Of a stretch of DNA of 64,000 nt, positions 13,724-27,600 are shown piece by piece. Origin of the DNA: Micropterus salmoides (lineage: Eukaryota; Chordata; Actinopteri; Centrarchiformes; Centrarchidae); the NCBI RefSeq assembly GCF_014851395.1, contig NW_024040707.1, forward strand, positions 9,956,187 through 10,020,186. The letters run 5' to 3'. Made by a program: the position numbers and the translations under genes. Below the pieces are notes generated by a model. That model did not search any database, had not been told where the DNA came from, and worked only from the letters and a program-made list of their open reading frames with translations. Numbering within the stretch: position 1 is the stretch's first letter; each line of letters begins with the position of its first letter.

Positions 13724-13767
13724 ATGCCGCAGAGAAAGAGGAGTTTCACTTTTGGAGCCTATGGAGG
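13724..13767 (+). CDS. rap1gap: rap1gap exon 1 (start codon, basic leader)
   Basis: The ATG at 13724 starts MPQRKRSFTFGAYGG; the donor is GTAAGA at 13768, leaving phase 2. This matches the N-terminus of long RAP1GAP isoforms and resembles the RAP1GAP2 start. The RKRS motif is a basophilic-kinase type site. An ATG followed by a family-specific leader and a good donor makes this start convincing. Confidence 0.85.
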
Positions 13768-16700
13768 GTAAGAATGAATATCCTAATAATTTGTAGCAAC
13801 AACTAAACCTTTTCATAACACACAGTTCTCATTTGTGTGATGATGAGAATGTGTTTTGGTGTTTCTGTCTCCCTGTTTGATGACTGTGCAGATTCTGTGT
13901 CTGTGTTTGTGCCTGCATGTTTGTGCTATTTCCACTGCAATGCCATCATACTTATGAGAAGGTCCTTGTTGTTGTTTTTCTGGCTTTCTGTTATAAATTG
14001 GACCTGATAATACAGCTGTTGCTGCTTGATAATGAATCATTAAATGTGACCTTCTGTACAGTAATGGTGAGGTATCAGCTGTGAGGCATAAACAAGATAA
14101 GGTGACAAAATAAGCAGAGAGAAAGTATGTATGGTTCAGGTTACAGGAAAGTACTGTTGAGGCTCTGACAGAGCTGAAGATAAGATGAATGTGAATTGTA
14201 TTAGACACCGTGTATTATACCTGTATGTTTTTGGAAATAGAAAAAAATGTGCTACACAGTTCAGTGTGGTATCTCCCATGTTGTCAGTAGGCACTTGTGT
14301 CCCTGGTGTTGTTATGTGTCCCACTTTACAGGATACTGAGCAGTAGACACACAGTATCCTAGCAAAGAGTTTTTATAATGGTAAAAAGGTGAACCGGTGC
14401 CCCCAATGCAACAGCTTGCTGCCCTCACTCAAGGATAAGTTTTGTGGATATCTATATTTTTGTGTGTGCATGTGTTAAAGGAAATGTACAATTAGCAACA
14501 AAAACATGGCCTGGGAATTTGTCCTTGGTCAGCCCACTCTCCTGACAGCATTTGTTGGAGGCTGTGGGTCTTTAGAGACCTTTATTCTTGCATTCTTGAG
14601 AATTTTATGCAAATACAGTACATCATGAAATGAGCCATTAAAATACATTTTCAAAATTAGAAACACATATCTATCTCTCCACAAGTAAAGTAATCACTTC
14701 AGCTGAGCCCTTGACTACAATCAATAAATTATATTGTATATACAAGCCTAGTGGCTGGCCGGATCATGCATCTGTGATTTGAATGTTAATAGATCATGAT
14801 GCAATAAGATTCTGACCAATTTGCCCAACTGTTTCATTATGTTCTGATGTTAAGTATGTGATTGATTGTACCATATACTAGTTGCATAATACTTCTATGG
14901 GGGAATATTTGTGAGTGAAATAACACTTGAAGGCATCCAAAGTCACAATATATTTATATTTCCTCGTACATATATATTGATATCCTAATTTTATATACAT
15001 CTGGCTTGATATCTTTACTTTTATTTACCTGTTAAGTACTTATGCTGCACAGTATTTATGACTATTAGGAGCCAATGTGACGTTTTTTCTTTCTGTATTG
15101 TGTATAGTTTTGATAAAGTCTCTAACTTAAGTTTCAGACTGACATGGCTAATCATATTACAATGGTCCGCCCCATCACCGTCTGGGCCAGTAACCACACA
15201 CTGCAGGCCAGTCGATCAAGGCGCATACCAATCGATTTTCTCTATGTCTCTTTTTTTATACATTGTGGTTAATCAGCCCAATTGTCCAGGGGCCCACCGG
15301 GAAAACTCCAGACACTTCTGACGGCCAATCTGCCCTTGGCTGTGTGGCAATTTTGGCAAAGTGGCCACAGTTGATACAGTCTGAAGAATAGCTCTTTTTT
15401 TAAGTCTTCACTGACACTTGCCTTCTATTACTACTGAATTTTTTTTCCATGTTTTTTTCTTGTAAATTTACAACTTTAATCTCAGAGAATGTCCAAGTTT
15501 AGTTTGTGTAAATTCATTACTTTAATCAGAGTTTTTTCTTGGAATATTGCCCCCCTCCCTAGGCTCCCTAATTTATGTTTTTTTAAATCTACAATGACCC
15601 TAATATGCCGTTGTAGAAAAGACTAGTTGTTTTGAAAAATGTATGTCTGGTTAACCGTCCTACCTCTGTTAAAGAGCAGCACACATCTGCTTCCCTGAGC
15701 TTTTCTACATAACCTAAATGGAACTGTCTCACATGAAGTGGATGAGAATGGGGCTAGATAATTAAAACCCACCCAAAGGTCACAAAACTTAAATAATGAA
15801 AGAATATTTACTTGGGTTTCAATTCAGTTTTGTTTCAGGTAAATTCCTTGATGAAATTGTAACATATTTAATAGTTATTTATGGTATTTCCATAGTTGTA
15901 TAGCTCAAATTGTAACACATGTGCCACCATGTTAGGATTGATCATCCATTGTTGTTTGAACCCGCTGCGGTAAGGACTCATTGCCCTGGTACATGGTGCG
16001 TGTGCTTTACTGGCTGCGCTAACCAACTCCCCACAGCTCAGCTTTTCTAATATAAAAAAAATACTTGCATTTCAGTTTTCTGTTTAGCAGCAGCCTTGAA
16101 TGCCATTGCACTTGAGATTTTGATAGGTCAGTCTGATTTCTCACATCAGCATGTGATCTGTAATACCCTCTGCCCCTCTGTTCTCTGCAGATCGGCCTGT
16201 CTGTGACACAGCATGCTTTGTAATGTATTAATAAAGCTGCCACTTAATTTGAGTTTTTATGTGTTAGGTTTTTCTTTCACTTGTTGGTAGGTTAATAGCC
16301 ATTTCCTTTTGTTATTACAGGCAGACTACGTTTTACTGGAGACTGTAATTTGGCAGCAGAAATGTCAAGTGTGAGCACAATGTGGCAACACTGAGCTTTC
16401 ATATCCCTTTCTGGACATGTCTCTACGTGTACTTTTAAACTTATAATGTTTACTGGTCTTACATGCCTATTGTATGCACCATTGTCCATAGTGTGCTCAG
16501 TGGCTTAACCTTCAGGCAACAAGGACAATGATGCTGTATGTTGTAGTGTCCCATATAAAGATTGGAAGAATACATGTCAGTCCTGTTCAAAAACCAAATG
16601 GAAAAACTTGTTTGTTTTGAAATGTGAGCATGCATGAATTGCTGTTAGAATTCTCTGGTCAGCTGATTTAAAAGGTCATGTCTTTCAGTAAACAAGACTA

Positions 16701-19700
16701 CATGCTCTTTGGGGAAAAGGTGTTTCCCAGTGTTAAATAGAGTACTTGGTTCATAGTAACACTTTGTGAATATATTCAAGATCAGCATTTACATTGACCT
16801 CACCAGTTAACCAAGTTTCAAAGTGTTTGTGTAGTTTGTGGCTTTCACAAAAAGGCACACAAGGCTGTAATATCATTTTCAAGAATTTAAGGTTTTATTT
16901 TGATGTAACCCCTTGTTAGTTTTTACACCTAATCCTGTTTGGGGGAAAAAGTCTTCTATCTCTGTTTTATTTTTGATTATCTAGTGTCTAAGGCTTACTG
17001 CATTGAATATTGTACCATGGACAACAGGAAGACAACACAGAGAGGGTCTTTTTGTTTGACTAATACAAATGTTTGCATGACAAAAGATGATTAGACCGCA
17101 AGGCAGGGCTGCTTGAGAACAGGAGGCCATTCAAGTACCTTTCCAAGGGCAGTGGCAAAACAAACAGGAAATGTAGAGCTCTTCATTGCCTACTCAGTCA
17201 GTCCACCTTGCATATTTACTTTGCCATTCACATTTACATTCATATTCACAAAGGCAAGCCATTCGCGGAGCAGAATGGGCAGGAAGAGACTTGGTGAGCG
17301 GCAGTTAATTATCTAAGGCTCATGGGGCTACCAATCGTTAACTTTTTTTCTTGCTGTGATAAGAATAAAAACAAGGGGTTTTATTATAATCTTGTACTTT
17401 GTCCCTCCGTGCCACCAATACATCCATACATTAATCTGCAATCATGTCAGACAGTATTACTGCAACTTTATGCCTCTTGACACAGCAATTCTGATTACAA
17501 AATAACACCAACAATAGAGTAAAAACTATTTGATTGTGGGAAAAATCTGCACATTGATAATATGAACCCTACAATGATAGATTATCACCAGATAGCAGTA
17601 ATGGACATAAATACCATCAATCACCTGCTCTTCTTTATCTAACCAGTTCACCTGTGGTGGCATCTTTTGAAACAATTTGCCTACAATCCCTCTGTCTTCA
17701 CATGTTGATATACCTAGATATAATCAGAGAAGCATTTCACCGGGAGTCATTACCCTACTTATGTCAACATTTCCTGTAGCTGCAATAAAAGCCCTCCAGT
17801 GGTTTTCTGATGAAAAGCTTTTCACGTGAATCAGCTGAACAGTTTGCTTTAACTGTTAATTAACATGTTAATGGGCTCCATTACAGCTGCAATGGCACAG
17901 CAGTGGAGAACAGATTATAAAACACAAATGTACTTGGAGAAAAGTAACAACAGGTAGAGTGAAACTCAAAAAACTCTCCCATGATGGGAGCCATGAAACT
18001 ACTGAAACCTGAAGTAATATTTATTTTGATGGCAGCGACCAACATTATTATCTTAATATAGTCATTCTAATATTGTCATTACAACAACACTAGGGTTCCT
18101 GGTGTCTATATGTGAACATAAGTAAATAACATTAAATTGATGCTAAACTGATTACACTAAACTACATGAGTATGAGTTACGCATAGTTACAAAATAAACA
18201 CTAATCATAAGACTGACAACAAAAAACATGTCATGTGTTCTCTTGTTGGGTAGATATGATTGAAACTGCAGTGCCTACAAGCAGTCAGCATAGCTGTTGT
18301 ACCAGTGTGTGTGTGTGCGTGGGTGTGTTTTCATGTTCACTGTATCCTACTGTACTGTAGCTAAATGAGGACATTCAACCACTATACACTTATTTCTCTG
18401 TCAATGGGCCCATTCAGTCCATGCTGGGTCAAGATACAGTATACAGTCTAGATCTGATCACATTCAGGTCTTATTACCACCCCAAGTGTTATATATAAAG
18501 ATATTGTTCAGCATTGCTCAAGGCCTTGTGTGTCTCTCTCTGTATCTATTTTTGACAGTGTCCAGTTCCTAACCAGAAGCATAGGCTAGGGAATAGCTAA
18601 CTGCAGAGTGAGGTAGTATAATCCATGTTTACTGTATGTAGGTGTTATTGTGAGAAAGACCTAATTCAGAATAAACTGAATAGGCTCACATGCTGTATTC
18701 ATTCAGGCGTCTGCCATTGTTGAACAAATGTCGGTCTGTTGGTCGGCCCACCACTTTGATCCAGACTGAAATATCTAAACAACTATTTGATGGTTTGAAA
18801 TTTTGCATGAAAATGTATGGTCCTCAGAGGATGAATCGTATGACTGTAGTAATTCCCTATTGTAATCCCACCACATTTTATTGTAGCTGTTGGGAAGAGG
18901 AATACTTTCTGCGCAACATGTGTACATGTTATTATCATGTTCTCAACATTAGTTTCACTGAATCAGTTAATTCAAATTGCTCTTGTGTTATAATATGCAG
19001 AATAATGGCAATGACGTTACACTTCAGTATTATACCTTTCTTAATTAATATTAATGTTAGATGGTTATGTTCCAGCATATTTACATTCTTTTAGTGTTTT
19101 CTTCTACTGGTTAGAAATAATTCAGGACAAAAATTTAACCTAGCCTAGTGAATAGTGAAAGGCTGTATTTATCATTTAGGTATTGTCCTAGACCTTTTAA
19201 GATAATTTGGTTATAATGTGTTAGTCAGTATCTGTCAGTATTATCCTAACTTAAGAGTTCTTCTTATATTTCTGATACAGAATTAGCAGTGCAAGAACAT
19301 GTTACTGCAGCAGATTGGTAGCTAAAGAGTAAACTTGTTTGCTTTAAGCTGGGTTTCCTCTGGGCTGACACCTCCAGCCCTGTCTGGTGACCTACTTGCC
19401 ATGAGCAGGGTTGCTGACTTGATATACACCACAGGCCTCAGCTAATTTCTGAAGTGAAGAAAATGTACAAAAGTTTAGCAGGGATGAAATGTGGAAATCA
19501 TGAGCTACGCTTAAGGTCAGATTAAAGTTGAATTAACTAACTGTCACGGCTGCTGACATGGGGATGGCTAAGGCTAGGGCTTCCAGGACCTGCCTTGAGC
19601 CTTCTTATCCCTCGCTGATGATTGTTTTCATGGGAACCAGCTCGTGGTTGATACCAAGATGAGAGCATAGAAAAAGCATGAAAAACAATTTGCCAGTATT

Positions 19701-22700
19701 TGGCTACCACCTCCGGAGCTGTAATTCCTATCTGGGCCATGTTGCATTCCTAAATACGCTTGTTCATCTAGTCTTTTTTAAAGAAAAACTAGGCTACACA
19801 CTGTTTTCACTGTGAGATGTGAATGTGAAAATATGACTCATTGCCCACAAAAGCATTAGCACAGGCACATTTGTTATAGCCTACTTTAGTTCCCCCCTGA
19901 CCATTGTTCTCACAGAGAGGGACAGAATATTCTTTGTTTTGCTGGTGAGGTTGCGAGTTTTTCGCGTCTCGCTGTTTTCAGCTGTGCTGCTTCTTTATCT
20001 GTATGCTGTCCTGCTCAGCCTAGCTTGCTTTGCTTTAGTAATGGAACGTCTCTCAGAAACATTTCTCAGGGATGAATTAAATTTCTTTTCCTTGGGAAAA
20101 GTGGTAATAGAATGATTGTTGGGTATATGGGATTTATTTATTCTTTTGAATGACTTTAAAAAATCAAGAGTAATTAAAATTATTATATAATTAATAATTT
20201 CTGTACTTCTACAACTTATGACAAGCAGCATTTCCTGTAGCTTCTACAGTATATAATTTCTTTTGTCCCCCTGTCTGAAAACAACCATATTTTATGTCAT
20301 CTGACCCTTCTGTAGCTTGTGGCAAGATGTCAGAATACAATATTTGTAATTGTATGTAGGCACATGTTTTAGCAGAGCATGTTCATTTCATAATCTTAGC
20401 AAATCTTTGACAAATGTATCCCATATCCAACCCAGTGTGTTGATAGGATGTCTCAGCTCTTTGGTATCATGTTCTGTTTTGTAGCTAAGGGTACATTTTA
20501 TTGCACATTTCCTGTAATGGTTTTGGTATTTCAGTTTGGAGCCGTTAATCAATAATCTCACCACACCCTGGTTGATTTCATTTAATGGGAATTCCATGAA
20601 ACCTGAGAATGGGGGAGCAGCACGGGAAGAGGTTTAGAAAATGTTATTCTTAGTGATGCAGTACATATCAAAACAGCTTTATCCTCCTCACACTCAGCTT
20701 CGCAAGAGCAGAGCTGACAGCAAATAAGTATTTTGGTTCTCTCCCAGGGACCAGTATACATTCCACTGAAGGTGGAGCTCTGAATTATCTGCACACACAT
20801 GTCTGTCAGGCTCAGTGAAATCAATGCTGGTGGTAGATTTGAGATAGAACAACACCATGAAATCCATCTTAGTGACAATATATGTCACATCGAGACCTGG
20901 GGTTGAAAATGATGAGCGATCTTCTGCACTGAGGGGAATCAGGCGACAACCTACTGTAACAACACAAGCCTGTTGATTTGTGACTCCACAGTACAGTGAG
21001 CAAAACAAACCCCCAGGGCCTGTTTCCTCTCACTAACACAGCTTTCTGAGAAGAAGGAAGTTTGAAGCTTTCATTTTATCTTTTGAGAATTCCTCACAAC
21101 AAAAGAAGAAGTGTAAATGTTTTTGCTTTTGGTCCGAGTGTAACCTCTTTGGGGAAATTTTCGTAATCAGTGAAACTAAGAGACCTTTCTATTATGTGAA
21201 TGAAAACTGAAACTCTTTCTGTAGCCTGATTTTTAGCTATGCTAGTATACTGACTATAGGAATAGCAGTATACATACATATACATATACATATATACATA
21301 TATACATACATACATACATGTATGTACAGTATCTCAAAAAAGTGAGCACACCCCTCACATTTTCCCCCTTAAAAATAGCACATCACACAGCCACTAATGT
21401 TTAAACCACTGGCAACAAAAGTGAGGGGACAGCAAATGTCAGACATGGTTCCCAGGTGATGAATCCTAATGACTTGCCTCCAGTGCCACCATGAAGTTTC
21501 GAAAGAAAACAACTGTTGGATGGATTGTCAAAACATTTTGACAATGTTAACACTAAACTAAGATGGTGAACACCGTAAACATTATACCTGTTAAACATCA
21601 ACATGTTATTATTTAAGTACAGCTTTGCAGGGCACATTACACATTAGACTGTGTAGACTCTTAGTTTTGTTTTTACCCTTATTTCTGATACAGTAAGAGT
21701 CACTTATTTTTCCAGAATTGGTAGTTTGATCCTTTAGGTGGTGCTGTGTCATGCAAACTAATTATGTCCGGGGAAAGATGAGTAAGAGGTCTGAGCTCTG
21801 GTGGCTCTACTGGGAGACGCAGGGTGGACAGCAAGGGGAAATAAAATCAACCTTACAGCTTCGGCATTATTTGTATTATGTGTTGCTTTTGTCCTGTCTG
21901 GTGGTGTATCATCCCAAGAATTTCTCAGTGGTCATTATACAGCACCGGTGGTAGCTGCAAGAGTCCTGAGAGACATACTAAACATTCCCTTTTCTCTGTG
22001 TCACCACCAACAGCTATCGAAAGGCATTGCAGCCATGTGTCAGAGACAATTATCACTATCAAATATCCATTTTGTTGTTGCCAGTGAAGTTAAGAGCATC
22101 CCAAGAGAAGTTTAGATGTATTGGTGTTATTTTCCGATTAGTAGCAGAGAAGAAGTATGTGGTCCTGTTTGTGTGTCAGGTTGTTAAATACCCTGCCTTA
22201 ATGACTTCAATATCGGGTTAAATGACATTGTGGTTGATGAGCAGAGGGAATGCCTAGTTTGTCATGAATTTCACCTGCCAGACATGAGGTTGATATTTCT
22301 CCTACACACACAGTGCCATCTATTGGCAGAAACGCTGTTCTGCATTCTCAGCTGAGGCCCAATGCTGCATGATATGGTTATTGTTTCCAGTGACTACTGC
22401 TCCAATCTGTTTATCCAGAGTGACTTAAGGACAGAGGTTTATTCTTGACTGACAGTGAGTAATGAGCCTCATAGTGCAGATTAAAACTAGGACAAGATTC
22501 ATTTTGTCTCAGGAAACACCAGGCTAGTAATCATCCTTTCATCCTTGGAAATGCTACTTCAACAGATGGCAGGAGTTATTTCAGGGTAACCCACTGCATA
22601 ACTGACATCTCTCAGTTCAGTAGACATTCTGTAAGTAGAAAGGATGGTCCATTATCCCTCTGTACTTTCCACACTTAAATAAGTCCATGAAAAACTTAGA

Positions 22701-24578
22701 TGCATGCAGAGTAGACGAGAGTGTGCAAACTATACTAGAGTAGGATGTGACATTTTAAAGTAGAACTATTGTGTCTTTTTTTGTAGGTTAGTTGTTTTTG
22801 ACACAGATTAGCACCAAACAAAGACAACCGGGATGTAGGGAAAATATCTAATTAGTATTCTTTAAAATAGCTGTGCTTTTATGTTTGTTTGTTTTTCAGA
22901 GTGGACAAGACCTTCTCCAAGGCCAGAAGCATATGGTGAGTTGTTCTTATGTTTTTATTTTTGTCACTAAATCTGATAAACTATGACAGTGGAAATGTCT
23001 TATCCGATATAAATTATATTTCATTTTGATAAACAAAAAACTGCGGATTACAATTTTTAAAGCTTGTAGCTCCCTGGAGAGGTGTTCAATGTCACTGACT
23101 TGTAAGTTTTTTATGTGGGAATTAGTGCACCGAGTAGACTGTAAGTGAGATGAATGAGCCAGTGAAAGGGAGAGCAGATGGGCAGCAGTGGGGAAACAGA
23201 TACCTAGTCTGTCCTGCCATGTCTGCAGTGCTGGCAAGATTGGAGAGCTGCTGTGATTAGCACATGGAGGCAGGTAGGCAGGCAGGCAGGCAGGGAGCTG
23301 AGCATGCACACCTCTTGCCACTGTAGATAGACCCCTCCATTTCAAAATGCTTTAAGTGTGGTGACACGACTATCTAGCCCTCACCCCCCTCTGTCTGACT
23401 GCAGCAGGTTAAACAGTGCCTGGGAGCAGTATGTTCGCTCCTTCCCTCTGGAATACAGATACAGGAGGATTTCTTACCGGCTAGGCCTGCATTACTCAGC
23501 AGTGGCTAGGTTTGTTTGGACAGACTGCAGTCTGGCCATCAGGATACCACCATCAGAATGTAACAGAATGACTGCAGCTCACAGTGAAAAAGAAGAGGAG
23601 CAAGATGAAGAGGAGAACCTAAAAGGATACAAACCAGCACAGGAGATGACATAATTGTGGGTGTGAATAGGAGGAAGAAAGGGAAAGGAAGTGAGTGGAT
23701 GGGATGACATGACAGGAAGTGTGATGGCAGCAAAACAAAACACATTTCAAGTTCAGCAGAGTCACAGCCATGTTCCTTTCTCACTCATGCGCTTCTTCAA
23801 AGCAAGGAGGAATTCAACAAACTGCTTAATGGTTCTGGAGGATCATTCTCACTGTGTTAATAGAACTTGACTTATCATAATCGTCAGGGTTTATACCCAG
23901 CAGGACAGCTCAATTTAATACAACGAAAACTGTGGCGCTAGGATGAAGCATCAGATATTTAACAGCTGCATTTACAAAGGATTCTTCACTTCAGGACAAA
24001 AGTTAGATTAAAAAGAAAACTAATAACAAACAAAAAAAACTCTACAAGCTGGGACAAGTCAACATCTTCCTTCTTGTACTGTATGTTGGACAGGATGTGA
24101 CTAGAGATTATTATTAACAGTGAGCTAAATCTTCCTACGACAAAACTGTAACAGCACAAGCCAGCAAAATGCCGTGCTCACCTTTCCGAATTGGAAAGCC
24201 AAGAAAATTCCACATGAATCCACGATCAAATGTTACATAATAATTCATAATAATTTAATTCAATTTACCTTCCTGATGCATGCCTACCTCCAAAACTGCC
24301 CTATACCAACAATCAGGAAATGACTCAAGAAACCAACTTATGTATTTCTTACAAAAGGCAGGAATTTACTACGAATTATTTCAATCAATCAATCAATCAA
24401 TTGAAGTTTATTTGTATAGCACCGTTTGTAGAGGTTAGTCTCTACTTATAACTGACAAGCTGATACTAAGACAGTACAAATCTAAACAGGAAATTGCACA
24501 TGAGAAATAAACACTATGAAAATGTAATAATAAAACCAGTAATAAAATAAAATAAAATAAAAGGTAGATGGATAGATG

Positions 24579-24652
<74 letters not shown>

Positions 24653-27600
24653 ACCAATAAGAGGGAATAGAACATTTTTAAGCATGAATACAGTGAAATA
24701 AATGATATAAATAAATAAAATAATGAAGTATTCTAATCAAAAGCAAGGCTAAAGAGCTAGGTTTTAAGTTTGCGTCTGCTCCCAGATCTGCAGGCAGACT
24801 GTTGGCTCTGAGAAGAGAAATTAAAAGCTACCTCACCAAAACTTTTTGTCTTGCACTTTGAAATGCCTGACAGACCCGCGCCAAAGGACGTAAGAGGCCA
24901 TCCTGGTTCATAGATTGGATACATGTCAGACAAGAAGGCTGGTGACTCTCTGAGCCTCTTAGAACCTATAACCAAAATGTTATTAACCTCACACTGCACA
25001 CTGTGGCACCTAATCTGTTACATGTATTTATTTGTATGTCAGGAATTGTTCACTTTTGATCCCTCGACTCTTGTAGTAGATTAAATGTTAAATGACCATC
25101 TTTAATTTGGTCATTGTGGGTCATACACAATAAACAGATGATCCTCAAGAGCCATCTCTGTGCTCTCTTGGGGAGGCTTGTAATTGGTTCTAATCCTGTT
25201 TTGCTAAACTCCCCTGATGGGAAGAAATGGGAGAGGAGGGTTAGTGTGGATAATGGCTGTACTGGAGTGTTATATAAGAGCTTCTCTTTTTCTGTCTCTC
25301 CTACACACATGCGTACATACATTCTCTTCTCTGTGTCCCTGGAGCATGATGGATTACTATGGCAAGTTGTCCATTGTATTACTTCCTGCCTGTTCTTTAA
25401 TCCAACTGACTAATCCATGCTTCAAATCTCCTGACCTTCATGCAGGACAGGTTTGCACTTTTGAACCACCCTTGGGTGCTACTTCTGCTAACAAGGAAGA
25501 ATCCAGGCTCATTTTCTCTAACACATAACATTAATTTTGTTCCTTCCAAAATATACATCTTGCAGCAAAGACTTAAAGTCCCCCTCCATTCAAAAGTGTA
25601 TTTTGCTCATTGTTTTTTCTCTTGGGTGTTTGTGCTTCACTGTGCAGAATCCTGTTTGTGCAGAGATTGATGGCAGAAGGCTGTGTTCACTTCCATGTCC
25701 TGAATGAGGAAAGTTTATATGTACTCACTTTAAATCTGAATTTAACACTTGCATGTACAAGATGATTTTGTAACATCGCACCTAGTTTGGAAACCAGTCA
25801 TGGTCCAACATGCAACCTGCAGGAGTGTGATATGGAAACCACTGAGAAGGGTAAGGGAAGTAAGAGACATCTTGTGCCTTTGAAATAAAAAATATAAGCA
25901 TATTGATAGATTTTGGATATTGCAATGATTTTTTTAACCAGGTAGTTGAACTTTTTTGTGGGAAAACAATATCACAGATGGATTATTATTCAAAGCAGAG
26001 TATTTTCATATGTTTTAGACATGTCCGGGGGCATCTAACTTGAGCAGAGCAGTACAGCAGTGTTTGATGATTGTGTTGGTTTTAGCTGCCCTGACCTCTT
26101 TCCCCAGCTGGGATAGGGTCCAGCCCCCTGCGACCCTGTACACGACCTTGTAGGATGAGCTGTAGGATGAGCGGTTGACGATGGATGGATTGATGGATGG
26201 ACCTCTATCCCCTAGTGGTAAAAAGTTGAGAACATGAATTGTGCAGGTGCAGTCGTGCAGTCTGCAAGTCCTATCATTAATAATTAAAATAACTGATCCT
26301 GAAATTGGATAAACTGGCAACTTCAGAATCTCAAGAGACTTTTCCTCAAAGTGTTTTCTGTTCCTTTATTTTTTTTTTTACACGTATCAAATATCGATTG
26401 TTTTGCTCAGTAGGTAATGCAAGCCTAGCCGGTAACACAGATTATTTTAATACTGCTGAGTAACCTTGCTATTTATTCCAAATTGTGTGATGCAATTTGT
26501 CATTCTATTTTTATGATGCTTTGTAAATTCTGGGCCTATCATCCTTTGTGTCCCATTTTTGCAGACAAACAGTTAAGAGGTGTCACTGTAAACACTCCTC
26601 TGTTTGTGTTCACTGATTTCCCGGGAGATGTCATTCTACATCATCCTCTGTGTGTCTGCTCTGCACATGCGCTCACCGCTGCACTGTGAAGCCGAGTCGT
26701 GTGTCAGTTTGCTTGTGCACGCTCATCTGTGTATGTCAAGCTGAGTTGTCTGGAAGAGCGGACATAGTGGGAGAGCAAACTGTCAAGCCCAATCAGACTA
26801 GACTTTCTCTCTGTGAGTCTCCTGCTGTCGGACCAAATATAGCAACAAAGTGACAATCTCGCCCCGGGTTCTACCCCTCTCAATAATCGAAATCCTAACA
26901 TGTCATCCACCATCCAGCACCAGCACAAGATGTCTTAAAAAACATAAAGCTCAGATGACAGCAGGCTGTTGAAGGTTGAGACGAGACCGGGAAACTTTGA
27001 CAGGACATTTCCCTTTGACTTTATTTGATTTTTGACGCTTTTCACAGCAGCAAAGTTGTTGTGTCAGCTCTAAGTTCACTTCTTTGCCTTCAGACAGTCT
27101 CCTGCAGCTGTAAAACAGGGCCACAGGTATTGAAGAGGCAGCCATAGTTTATTCCTTGTGTTTGTGGTTGGGTATATCCCTGAGTATACATTTGGGGATG
27201 GGCATATCCCTTGTAGAACCTATTTATTGACACCTGTCATGCCATCAAGGACGGTGTGCTAAGCCACTGGGATGAAGAGGACTTTCTTTTCCCCGCTTTC
27301 CTCCTGGAAATTCTTGTAAGAAAAAAACGTGTTGCACATCTGCATGTCAAGAGCTTATATTGTTGTTGTTCTTGTCTTGATTTATAGGAGGGATATACAC
27401 TTCATTGATCAAACAGTATGAATACATTAGTAGCTCTAATATCAAACACAAAAGAGCATTAAATGATTCTGCGGTGACCCTCTGTTTTTGAAAAGGCTGC
27501 ATGAGTACAATTTCCCCAGGGGGCAAGTGCAAGTCCAAGGAAATCAGGACAGTGACATTATTAAAGATAAGCAAAATGGAAATTGAGAACTATTGGTAGA

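Larger units (their letters stand above)
13768..22899 (+). other. rap1gap: rap1gap intron 1 (9.1 kb)
   Basis: Starts GTAAGA and ends TTTTTCAG. It holds a tRNA-like SINE remnant near 16.0 kb, two MITE-family copies (18.7 and 21.5 kb), a TACATA microsatellite and a Tc1-like fragment near 21.3 kb. A non-repetitive block near 17.8 kb has several TTAATTAA/TTAATG cores and may be regulatory. No coding exon was found. Confidence 0.8.

Noticed and set aside
13813..14208. 131-codon minus-strand frame
   Set aside because: No motif, lies in intron 1, and shows no acceptable splice partners or family similarity.
23358..23654. 98-codon plus frame in intron 2 with an acidic end, preceded by an acceptor-like CTGACTGCAG
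   Set aside because: RAP1GAP exons 2 and 3 join directly in phase and match the human order; this frame has no counterpart and no good donor in the right phase.
24389..24652. CRISPR-like regular repeats
   Set aside because: These are AATC and GATA microsatellites without spacers; the genome is a vertebrate's.
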